From contig JASBNA010000108.1 in NCBI GenBank assembly GCA_038087015.1, positions 1-64,000 of the forward strand: 64,000 bases of DNA, given 5' to 3'. The stretch is from Cerrena zonata (Eukaryota; Basidiomycota; Agaricomycetes; Polyporales; Cerrenaceae). The position numbers and the translations under genes are program-made. Shown piece after piece: positions 49,601-60,234 of this stretch. The stretch's first letter is position 1, and each line of letters begins with the position of its first letter. A model generated the notes under the pieces. The model saw nothing but the letters and a program-made list of their open reading frames with translations. It did not search any database and was not told the origin of the DNA.

Positions 49601-51061
49601 TCAAAGGATAAAAAAGATGCAAAAAGGCTTTCAAACCTGTGGTACAGTGTTCTAACCTTCTGGTATCAATATTGTAAGGTCTTCAATGTCTACACTCCCC
49701 ACCTCTATGTGTCAGGTTTCACATATCCAGGGGATTCAGATCTCATATCAACATATGCTTCACTATTTACTACTGCCAAGGTCATTGCACATCAAGATGT
49801 TATGCAGATCTCAGAAGAGGATGCATTTGGGTATGCTGCTCAATATGGTCATTCTGAGAAAAACACTTGCATTTCATTCTCACCAGATGGGACTAAATTC
49901 CTGGTCTCATCATTGGATGGTGCTGTTCATGTCCGTAACTCATTTGACTATACCATGGTTAAAGAATACTGGCCACTAAATTATACATCCTCTGTGGATT
50001 ATGCAATATTTAGCACTAATAGCAAGTACATCTATTCTGCACTTGGAGATGGGACTATTCACTCATCATCTGGGGCAATCTTGTACCAGCCAAAAGTTGA
50101 TATGGGGAGAGTACATAGCATGACTGTACTTGCATCATCCTCAGATGAACATATTGCTGTGCTATATGCTAAAGGGGCCTTAGTGGTTTCTTCAGATGGT
50201 GTCCTCATTCAGAAACCATATATGTTTGATTCAGGCCCCTTTTATTGTGGCTCTATCTCTAGACAGGGGCTACTTGCTCTTAGCTTTGGGAAGAGATCAT
50301 CAGAGATATTCTTTTTCAACCTAAGGACAGAAATCTCAGTTATCTCATGGCAAACCTCATACAAAAGGGTGGAGAATTTTATATTCAGTCCAGATGGAGA
50401 CAAGATTGCTTTATTTATCTATCAACCTCACTATGATGATAGGATTGATCTCTGGAATGTTGATACCAAAGAATGTCTCCAACAGCTTTCATTCTGTGGG
50501 ACTAATGCCACAGGTGCTAGTTTTTCCAAAACTTGTTTAACCATCTCTCCCAATTCCAGTCTCTTGGCTCTGACCTACCCCTCAATTAGTAAAGAGGATT
50601 CAACTATATGGATCTGGAGCTTAGAAACAGGGGCTCTGTTGCATCACATGTTGTATACTGACAAGATAAATTCCTTTGCCTTTTCACTGAATAATCACAA
50701 TCTGGTTGCAGTGTCTGATAACTTTGTTGAGATGATAGATCTCTCTGTCATCATACCAGCAATGAGTAATGTCTACCACAACCCCCTGCAGTTGCAGAGT
50801 ACTATGCAGTATTTGACTAGACACTCATTGAAATGGAGGATGGTGAAAGAAAGAAAAAAATATTATATCCAAGGTCCCAACCAGGAAATGATATTACATA
50901 TCCCTTCTACCATATGGAAACATACATCTTCACTAGAGTGCAACTATGCAATCCCTCCCAGAAAATGGAGATTGGACTTTGGAGTAAGAGAGTTTTTTCA
51001 TGGGGAGGATTGGACCAAAGGTTATAACCCAGATTGGTTAACCAACTCTGATGTGTTGTAA
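46676..51061 (+). CDS. NLR3: C2-NACHT-propeller NTPase
   Basis: Exons 46676-46700, 46752-46905, 46959-47083, 47145-47356, 47413-47463, 47525-47723, 47779-47964, 48025-49553, 49607-51061; 1311 residues. C2-like domain about residues 1-105 (PPKLYITLKVNERRDKTETK, VIRFRLKAVAMLCRDRIIGE). Helical linker to about 318. NACHT with Walker A GLAGSGKS (about 370-377), Walker B VVVLDALDE (about 466-474) and FLLTSRPES. Winged-helix-like region with LHASFRDYLVDEKRS, then the propeller (residues about 828-1270; CISFSPDGTKFLVSSLDGAV, ISPNSSLLALTYPS) and conserved end WRLDFGVREFFHGEDW. All exon junctions match NLR1 and NLR2, which validates the short first exon. The propeller exon has a single CpG. Its sixth intron has a normal GT donor where NLR2 has GC. 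Expected role as for the paralogues: cytosolic, ATP/GTP-driven non-self receptor (inference). Confidence 0.92.
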
Positions 51062-51513
51062 TCTCAGAAGGATACCATATATCTCCAGATTCATTGTTCT
51101 CATGTAGGATAGTATGAGATCCTGATATGATTTTCTTGTATTTGTACTTGACATGATATGATTGTTCAATATTAGCTGAAATTTGTCTTCCAACTAGTTT
51201 ATTGCTGGTGAGAATAGCTCATATAAGAAGAGGACACATTGGGTGATAATGCTACCCTTGCAAAATAAATAAATATAACTGTTGAAATATCACATTTAGC
51301 AAACCTGAATTTCAGCTCAAATAGCCTAGTACTCCTCCAAATATTGTCAGCAACCTTGATTCTTATCCTTTCCACAAACTCAATAGTGATAAATTGATAT
51401 GGCTCATTTATGAATCAACCCAAGGACCATAGGAGACAACTTGAAACACTTATTATCCAAATTCTAGACAAAAATATATGAGCCATTGTATAAATAATCA
51501 TAGATTGGCAGGA
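49335..51513. other. CpG-depleted domain of NLR3
   Basis: I count one CpG (near 49932) in almost 2.2 kb covering the last about 218 bases of the NACHT exon, the last intron, the propeller exon and about 450 bases of 3' flank. CpG becomes frequent again from 51513, where element R copy c begins. Confidence 0.85.
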
Positions 51514-53880
51514 TCGAATAGGACGAGAGGGCAAGATAGCGGGATGATAGATCGATGCATGAGAAGACAGATGTGAGATCATTGAGGATGGAGGAGAGAC
51601 GAAGATCCTTGCCAGAGTGAATTCCGTAGCATAGGAGAGAGTTCACTATCATCGTTATCCTCTATATTCAAGCAATGTTCTCTTGTGACGGGGAGTGATA
51701 ACGGCTGCTCTGTAGCAAAAGGACACATAGAACAAAAGTTGACTCTTAAAGTCGCACCGTATTTCATAGACGACAACTCTATCCAGGTTGATAATGCAAA
51801 GCTGTTATGAGTTCCGAGTCGTGCTCCTCGAGAATGTGACTAAACCAATAGAGTCTGTGGAAGAGACATTGATTTCCCGAGGATGTTGTGATCGTCGTTG
51901 ACCTCTGAACACGATGGGAATTCATCCGTGATTCATGTGCTTTTCAATCGCGCCACCCTATGAGAGGGCCGACCAACTTCAACAGAAAAAATCACATAAA
52001 TGAGGATACCCGTACGTCCGTATGGTTCCGTAAAGTCAAGACGATGCCGGCTCCCCACTCTACAGCACCTAGTATGTTGATATCTTGAGCAACGGACACA
52101 CGATATAATCACCCTATATGAGGTAGAGGCAGCCGACGTGCCGAAGCCCTAAAAGCTGGCAGATTTGTAGTAATCCGTCACAGTTTACGGCTGATAACGT
52201 TAATTATGGATGGGTGAGAGCAACGGGTATTGGTGAGAAGCCGCAATGACACGGACCTACCACGAAGTTCCGAAGAAAGGATTACTTCCGATCCTCATAT
52301 ACCGGTGGTAGCTATGATAACAGGAGTAGGGAGGCGGCCTTCCGCCAGGGTAAAGTGTTCCAGTGGACGGACGTTTAGAGGGCCGACATGGACTGGAGAC
52401 TAATGACATCGTCGGAGGATGCGGCCAGCAGCCGATACGATCAAATATCTCATTGAGAGTCTTAAACAAAGAGGGACTAAGAATGGGGCATGATGCGTCG
52501 AAAGTCAGTAGTCAAGTCTCAACGCATACCATACGAATCCCTTGGATCGTCGACATGCTTCCAGCAGAACACAAAACACAAACTTCTTTCGCCTCCACGG
52601 TAGTCCAAGTTGGCCAGTCCTCGAAATTGAAGACAATCATCAGAGTGACTATCAAAACACATGTGTGACGTGGTGTGTGATGGGAAGTCTGAATATACCC
52701 ATCCTCGAGGACGCAAAGTGAGACATCATCTGGTAAGGGTAAAGATGCCGGCCAGCTGCGTGGATGTTCTGTGGGAAGAGGGTATGGGCAGATACTTCGA
52801 GTAGAGCTTCTAACCTGGGTCTCGTAGCAGTGTCGAACGAGCTAGAGATATATTTCATGCAAATACTTACATTTGACGACACATCCCAGCCTACATTTAG
52901 TAATAAAACAATAAAAACAGACGTGCCAGACTTCGGACCATCTACACTCGAGAATAAAGGACCTACGTGAGGTGGTCTCTCAGGGTCCATAAGAGGTGAA
53001 TAGAGCCTATCCAAAGATTCCATTCTGTCTTCAGAAACAAGAATCTTAGCTAATAAAGGACCAAAAGATCTTATTGTGTTTTTGTATGCCATGAGCACCA
53101 AAAACAAGGTGTGATGAGGACTTGCTCGATGTCCGTATGCTCGATGTGGCAATGCGGCAATGTATATGTGCAGGTACACGATGAGGAATAACACCTAGAT
53201 AGCATAAGAAATGAACAAAGAGACTATACAGCCCCTTCCTGCTTCTTCAGACCTATCATCTCTAGGTGATTCAAGATCCTAGCAAACGAATTAGCTCATT
53301 CAGAGGGAACGACATACCTCATGGTGTATTCCGATTGCAACTGACTCATGCTCACTCGAATCGTTCTCGGTGCACGGCATCCTTCTATGTCGACGATAAC
53401 GATTATAGCTAGTATCCGTTTCTGCACGACAATACCAACATGAGCCGAGTTGGTTCGGTAATTGGGAGTCGAATCGAGTTGGGTGCGCCTGTAAGATGAG
53501 GCCGATAGGGAGGAGAGGAGAGACTGGGCGACATCATTGTATGAGTCTACCCATCGTTTAGAGCAAAAGAACATACCTCATATATCATAATCCCTCTCGT
53601 GTCGCCGAATCTTTCTCGATGACCAGTGTTCTTCTACGCTGTAGCTGTTGTAGTCGACGACGGGTTTTCAAGTTGGGAAGTTGGTTTGGAGGTCGATTCT
53701 ACGATGAAACTAGGACAAGACGAGCACGAACGGAGTCTCCTGACGATCGTTGTTGAGAGGAAATGATATGCATTGAGAGGTACAGAATCGAGAGATCGGT
53801 TGAGAAGTTGGACGTTGGACCGGGGGATGCAAGTGAGATGAGGAATGGGAATGGGTGAATGGAATGCAGACGAGAGTTGA
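51514..53880 (-). pseudogene. Element R, copy c (decayed)
   Basis: Reads on the minus strand, convergent with NLR3, mirroring R copies a and b against NLR1 and NLR2. About 53090-52950 matches 24890-25040 (LGPLLAKILVSEDRMESLDR and GPLFSSVDGPKSGTS against GPLSATSFIFDDRLKPSDG and ALFSSVDNQKASTS). About 52470-52260 is a remnant of the F-box-like family at DNA level (GCATCCTCCGACGATGTCAT against GCATCCTCGGACGATATCAC). Exon-like units near 53400 and 53600 carry the CGAGAAAGATTCGGCGACAC motif. A 180-codon frame (53194-52652) is still open, but the neighbouring parts are broken. Confidence 0.65.
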
Positions 53881-53989
53881 TGCTTCGATCAACGGCATCA
53901 CGGTCCGAGCGCATGGTGCTTGAATCGGACCCGATGCCAGCTACATCATCCTTGTCATTGTCTCCTAGGTACCAGAACGGGGTCCTCCC

Positions 53990-56177
53990 ATGTCGTCAGA
54001 AACATATAGAACTACACAGGGATCAACATTCAATGATACGCGCGCCGAACCATATGAGAGACCGCTATGGGCACTCGCATTTGCCATTCGAGAAGCGATC
54101 TTCTCTTACCCACAGGACACAACACGCAAAGAGTGGTGCGAATGGTTGGTAGCACTGTACCGCAATATGGTACGTGGGGACCACTGCAAAGGTTGAGGTT
54201 TGCCAACATTGACATTCCTTCTCGAGCAGATACACAAAGTGAAACAGTTTGACAAGATGCAGCTGCGCTCAAGGATCCCGGTTGTTGCGCATGCGCTCTA
54301 CGTATTCCATGCTCGCTATAGGAAGGGTGACCCAGTTACCAACCTTTTAGACATCCTGGAGGTCAGGAATGACTGGGAAGATGCGAAGCTGATCTATGAC
54401 GACTTGGAAGCGGTGACAGAAAACGGAGCAGTCCAATTCTTTACCCCGGACTGGCGAACGGCACTTCGTGAGTAGAATGGTATTCCGAAAGATGATACAC
54501 CTGATAAATTAATATTCATATTCCAGTCGCGCAGTGGAATACCGAACGGCAAGAACAGGGACTACCGCTTCTGGCACTAGATCGCACAGAGTATGAAGGT
54601 AGACTCCCGTTACAGGCGGCGATCCCGGCGAAGGATGCACAAGGTAAGGTTAAATGGTGTTGTGCGAGAAGTGAATTCTGACCAGATCCATGCCTGCACT
54701 CGGAATGAAGCATGGCCGATCGTCGATGGACGAGGGACTAGCGAGACCGAGATGTCCAAACAAAGCTGGAACATTTGATCCCTCGCAATGGAGCAATTCG
54801 CTACAAACCGATGCGAGGGATAAAGCCGCTGCAGAGGTGGTGGATCTACCACAAAGTCGTGGATGTGAAAACGAGAGGTCGATATCGGCCGCACAAGACA
54901 GCGAAGCGAATGCGAAAGAGGATGAGCCACCGCTCAAGCGAGTCAGAATAGGAAGTCGGGTCACAACTAGATCGCCAGCAATTACACCGGACGAGACAGC
55001 AAAGTCTGGTGGCTCAAGGGATCATCCGGGGAAGAACGTAAATGACAATGAGCAGGGTTCATACGGCGAGGACGGAACTGGTGCCAAAAGGGTTATTCCA
55101 CCACATGCTGGGCAAAAGCGACAGGGCAGAAAGATGAAGGAGGTCAAGAGTAAAGCGATGATCGAAGAGGAGCCTGATGAGCAAGGCGAGTCAGGTCCGT
55201 CCGAGCCAAGTCATCGCACGCCACATGTGAAGGGACGCAAAGGTAAGCAACTAGAGGTGGCGGTTGCACTGTCGCGGGCTCCAGGTATGTACTTAATCGC
55301 TGTGTCAAGGAAGGGATTGAGACCATCGTCGTGTAGCCAAACGCCTGTCAAATATAAGGATAACAGTGAACGACAGTGAGGAGAAGGACACAAATGGTAA
55401 GTCGTTGGTAAAATGCGGTCCTAGAGCCACTAAGCCAGGTTATAGATGCCAACACTCCGATTGACATATATAAGGATGATGATGAGCGACCTATCGGGAC
55501 ATGTGGTCCTCATGTAATGACATTGGGGAAGAATAGGGCGGATACACAACCCAATTGCGTTGTGGGCAAGTAGATATCACTCATATAGTGAAAGTGTCAC
55601 TAACATTCATTCAAGACCAAGGCAACCTAGAGGACCCAGTCGCGAAGTTCCTCAAGGCTACCAAGTCCGTATTATCATCGCAGGATATCACCCTACTGAA
55701 TGATGAGGTATGTAAGATGCTTAATCAGTGTTGAGCGTGCAACTGAGAGACGAGCAGGTGAAACGTTACGCATCCCGACTTCGACGTGTACGGCAGGTGC
55801 GAGAGGAATGGGCGATCAAAATGGGCGATAATATCACAGCGATGACTCAGACAAACAAGATATTGCTATCTCGGTTTACCGCATTAGAGGATCGAATGCG
55901 GAGGATTGAAAACCTGCACGTTGACCCAAGTGCCACACTTACAAATGCGACGTCGCAGCTACAGGACTCGGTCCCTCTCGTGTCTGGCAAGCTACAAGGT
56001 AGTGAAAACCACGCTAAAAACCATGAATCGATGGAGGTCGACGACGAACCACGGGGTGATAGTGGCGACCAACCAGTGCGGCCCACCACCTCAATATCTG
56101 CCTTCACTTACAGACCCCGTCTTCCACCAGCAGGTACCTCCCAAAGCATTTCCTCAACATCTGTAAAGAAAGTTTGA
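53990..56177 (+). pseudogene. Partly decayed gene, unknown family, C-terminal coiled coil
   Basis: Segments: 53990-54169 (MSSETYRTTQGSTF, WALAFAIREAIFSYPQ, RKEWCEWLVALYRNM), about 54227-54467 (QIHKVKQFDKMQLRSRIPVV, YDDLEAVTENGAVQFFTPDW), 54527-54600 or so (WNTERQEQGLPLLALDRTEY), a long charged frame 54690-55379 with KRVRIGSR and KGRKGKQ basic stretches (possible nuclear localisation), and 55728-56177 with a coiled coil (QVKRYASRLRRVRQVREEW, KILLSRFTALEDRMRRIENL). Between the first two segments the same frame is interrupted only by TGA at 54195-54197, so either a 57-nt intron or a nonsense mutation is present. I could not join 54650 to 54690 in frame. The 36.1 kb relic has a better 5' end. It may be a recently broken member of a repetitive family; a functional gene cannot be excluded. 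Confidence 0.5.
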
Positions 56178-56543
56178 GTATGACGGTAATGTATATTACT
56201 CACTATCGCCATGTTCAACTCATATAATAATGTTGGTATTTTTCCTTGGAGGGATCCATATCATCACTGCGTCAGTCTTTTCCTGTCGATACAGGCTTGC
56301 TGTAATTACGATTGCATTTGTCTTTATTAACTCATTATATACCATGGTACACCAGTCGCGTGGACGGTCCATGATCGGCTGATCGAAGCGATGTGATTGG
56401 CTCACTGAATCCCCAGCGACCACGGTCATTTACTGTACATACTCTCATTTCATCGATCGCAAATTGTGTGTTATCACGTATATTTCCAGCAAACATTTAC
56501 TCCCTCTGACTCCATCTTCATCCCGCGCAGACCTCTTTGCAGT
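56178..56543. other. Spacer with inverted CCAAT motif
   Basis: No gene. At 56381-56405 the reverse complement of the conserved motif occurs: GATCGAAGCGATGTGATTGG, then CTCAC. This is the only strong inverted site and it faces back toward the 54-56 kb gene. Confidence 0.5.
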
Positions 56544-57310
56544 ATGGCGCCCACGGCCAGCAGAACAGATCGCAAAGAACTCGACGAGCCAATGATTCGA
56601 ACCGAAATACAAGAGATGAAGATTATACATGAACAAGTAATCCGGATGACGAGACGACATACTCTTGGCCAACTTTGCAGACAACAGCTCTGGGCAAGTA
56701 TAGTCTGGTGCTCGCTTCAGCTTTGAGACTAGCTCAACCCTGCCTCTTGCTCTACATTCTGGTCTCCGTGACACTACGGTGCATTTCCTACTTTCGACCG
56801 TTTCCTCTGGATGGGTTTTCTTCTGACTCATCGCTTAGCTCTGCTTCTCATGTCTACAGCTTTGAAGAACATTTGTTAGCCATCTCCGCTGACTCCATAC
56901 CCGTCAATATCTTGGCATGGCCGTCTACCCTCTCTCATTCTGCCAGGTCTGTCCCCATCTCCCAAGCGACGCTCCTCTCAAAGGCTTTCTCTGAAACTCT
57001 CCATCCGACAAAGATTATACCATATTTCTGTCGTGCCTCTTCCAAAGTCGACCAAGATGACATCACTATTACCTCTCTGGTGACTATGAGTTGCTTTAAT
57101 TCTCTATCACCCTTCTCTTAACACTCGTCATGAACCTGACGCGCTATACCACTTCTCTACCTACGTCGGCGTCCACCCCGGTTATTTTCCTTACTCTCGC
57201 TCTCTGAGCCGGGATCAAGCTCTCCTATCTGATGATGGAGAAGGCGGACGACAATTTATGTCTGGAGAAATGTGGCTAGACTGCTCACTAGAACCGACTT
57301 TGTTAAGATG
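56544..57310 (+). pseudogene. Fragmentary gene, family uncertain
   Basis: Starts with an ATG-led frame at 56544 (MAPTASRTDRKELDEPMIRT) ending at 56725. A second frame (56675-57121) has a hydrophobic stretch LALPC-like followed by SFEEHLLAISADSIPVNILA, LLSKAFSETLHPTKIIPYF and KVDQDDITITSLVT, and a third near 57137-57290 reads HEPDALYHFSTYVGVHPGYF. The order hydrophobic anchor, then LSKAF...PTKIIPYF, then DxxTITSLVT recalls LARGE-type glycosyltransferases, but I hold this loosely. Frames do not join without ignoring stops. Confidence 0.3.
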
Positions 57311-57767
57311 TTCGATGTTAATTACTGTGTACACTGACTGGCGGGATGACGTGAGATTCTATTTGACAACTTGACGGGAAGCTTGAGGATCTGGAGAGCG
57401 CCCCGGATGCTCTGCTGGAGAAGAGGCCGAACTGGACGAATGCTTTGAATGTGACGGCTAAAGCGGGGCTTTTCCTGAGGTTACGAGATGGCTCTACTGC
57501 ACTGGTCATATCAGTGTTCAAATACGTTAATCAGGATGTCGCGTATGTTGATCTTCGTCAATTTGAACGGGAATGATCTCGCTTTCAGTTGTTTGTCGAG
57601 GAATATGACATGACATCTGTTTTTAATAGATAAACATATGTCGAAGCATATTTGAACGGTCTTGTACGCTACGATATCACTGGTCAAAACTATACTATAT
57701 ACGTAGATGACCTGGTGGTACAATCATGGATGAATAGAACCGAGTGTGAATATAGACAGGACAGGGT
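57311..57767. other. Spacer downstream of minus-strand F-box gene
   Basis: Expected 3' UTR of the minus-strand gene and sequence without recognised exon. Confidence 0.4.
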
Positions 57768-60234
57768 TCATAAGCTCGAAGCATTCACCGGAACCGTACC
57801 GGTGAGCAGATCAATGATTTTGGCTTCCCCTTTGGCCAGTTTCAATTGTAGCTGGCGTGACACAGGGGTCTGCCAGATCAAAGAGACGTAGTGCATGGTT
57901 GCATAATTCTCTACCCACCACGGATTGGAATAGTGGTCGTCCCCGGTAGGATCATGAGTTATATGGCTGCGGAGACCTTCAGAACGACTGGTAAAAGAAA
58001 AGAGAGGAAAATCGAAGAGCCTACACTGTGGTTAGATGGGAAATAAGCTCGGCGTACTTGTCATATTTGGTAAAGCAATACCACGAGTCGAAGTTGAGCA
58101 TTTTCGGGCAGTGAGCAGAGAACCATCCTCGTTTTTCCCATTCAACATTTGAATTTGAAATGAGATTGGATTCGAGCTCTTTGATTAGTGGAAGATATGT
58201 CGAGGCAACTTGCCGCCATGAGGGAGGCTTTCTATAATGATAGTATGAGTTGTGTGTAAATCGATAGTGCTTCCACTTTGATGTTTTGTGAGTTATCGAT
58301 GCATTGCGAGATAAATGTAAAGAATATTCACCGCTTGTCGCCAGTTGAATGCATCGAAAACTCCATCAGACTGACACGGTATGCACTCCAGTCGTACATC
58401 TAGAGCATCCATCTCATCTGCTGTAGCTGTCCTAGGATCCTGGCCGTATGCCACAATGACGTTCTGCAGGTCGTCGGCCAAGACGATACATTCGAGCGTT
58501 GGCATATTGCTGGAATAGGTTAGATTGTTGATAACACTCTCATATGTGTCTTTGTGATCCCAGTAGGAGAATCGCTGTCCATGTAGACAACGGTGAAGTA
58601 ACACATCTGGGAAAGCGATTGTATCACAACATGTTGAACAAAGAAAGTACTGCGAGACTGCCAGAGAAAAAAGACTAGTACTGAGAGGGAGCTCGAAACT
58701 GACAGAGACTAGTTTTGCAATCGTTTCCAGTTGTTCTTGTTTCCATTCCCTGAGATATCGGTAGAACACTGGTTCCAACTTTTCAAGATCTTCGCGTGTC
58801 ACAGGGATAGCTTCAGAGCCTTTTCCATTGGGTGGCACGTCGATGAGAGACCGAACCTCCGGGATAAGCAAAAGGTCGCGGGTATGTGGTGATACAATCC
58901 CAACAGAAAGTCTCCAAGAGACGAGGACATCTTCGAGTAGTTGGGCCCTGGGTTTTATGGCGGTTTTTCGTATCTCAAAAAAACGATCCGTTCTTGGTAT
59001 ATCCATGACCTCCAGAATCTTGCCTTCCATCTTTTTCCACGCTGTCCAAGCACTGTCAAATGAGGTCATACTTATGGTCGTTTGAGAAGCACCTACCGCC
59101 ATCAGTCCATGGTTTCGATTGCTTGATATGTGGGATTTTCCATAGAGGGTGGCTCTCCACACTGTAGAAGCGATTACTGAATTTAAAGTCCTCGCCATAT
59201 CCGAGCTTCTCTAGCCGACGACCAACTCTGGGGAAAGGGACATCAGTGGGAACAAGCGTTTAGAAAATCGAGATCCAGCTCACTCTTCCATCTTATCCTT
59301 TCTCATCTGTCTGCGTTTTTCCGTCAGCTCATCCTTACATCGAGATTGCCATGCCTTGCATGCCTGCGCAAACTATCCGCAGACATGAACATGCGTTGAT
59401 TGAGTTTCGTCACAGCAGATTCTACATACCTCTATTCGTTCATCTTTCCAAATCCGATATTCATTGATAGCTTCTTTACACTGATCGTCCGATACTAGCC
59501 CGGCCCACTGTTTCTTGAGTTTTTCAATGGTGGGTTTGTGACGGAACAAAGCAGTGCTATTATTGTAAATGTCTGATGCCATGGTTAGTGCTAAACACCC
59601 GGGATAAGATACTGTCCTTACCGCTTATAAGTTCATCGGGGATAGGGAATAGAGCGTTCTCATTGAAAGATATGAGATCCACCTGTATACTGTCTGAATT
59701 ATGGAAGCTACGAGATTCGTCAGTAAGATCCTTGGTCAGTCGAATACTACTCACAATGTTTCTCCACAATTCGAGCAATAACGAGCTCCCACTTCCCAGT
59801 ACACCACGCGTACCTTCGCCCTCAGGCAATTCTAGGGGTAGCATCGGATCAGTATGGAATCTCGTATCTTGTGAGACCACATACGTGACAGTGATAGTCA
59901 AAAAGCAGATTTGCATAAGCAGGTTCACTTAGGAATGAAGGACGGCCAGGTAGGTGCGGTACGTTCTTTCGTGAATCCCTCCAGAGGAAACTGGAATCAG
60001 GACTTATCAGCAGGTCCCGGAAAGGCTTCGAGATGCGGCTTAGATTCAGCAGATCCCCAGGGTTCAGGTGTCCGATTATCTGGTCACCAACGAAAGACTC
60101 AGATCAGAAACGCTCGCTGGCACCAGTGAATGTCGGCATTAGGAAGAACGCACTCCGAATAGGATATCAAGTGGCAAATCTTGTAGGCTACCTGTGCGAC
60201 TGCAGACATACACTGTTTCATCCGGTCTTTCCAT
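57768..60234 (-). CDS. F-box protein with cysteine pairs, paralogue of the 9.2 kb gene
   Basis: Exons in transcript order: 60234-60154, 60079-59885, 59831-59755, 59707-59622, 59572-59430, 59372-59284, 59227-59097, 59041-58332, 58275-58027 (or 58025), then a last exon ending at 57768. Exons 2-7 have exactly the lengths of the 9.2 kb gene (195, 77, 86, 143, 89, 131). F-box: SLQDLPLDILFG, spliced to IIGHLNPGDLLNLSRISKPF. Cysteine pairs in SFLSEPAYANLLFDYHCHNC and RYCSNCG, and a later cluster LCSTCCDTIAFPDVLLHRC. The last intron is the weak point: the acceptor used by the paralogue is lost, and frame is kept only with donor GTAGGC and a 37-nt intron ending near 57995. If that is not used, the protein is truncated near its C-terminus (conserved HYVSLIWQTPVSRQLQ). 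Confidence 0.8.

Noticed and set aside
14643..53880. R and S elements as transposons
   Set aside because: No reverse transcriptase, transposase, LTRs or terminal inverted repeats were seen; their content looks like decayed multi-exon host genes with promoters. A repeat-library search could overturn this.
54690..55379. Long charged frame as an independent gene
   Set aside because: Lies in line with the exons before and after it on the same strand and shows internal splice-site-like breaks, so it is treated as part of the 54 kb gene.
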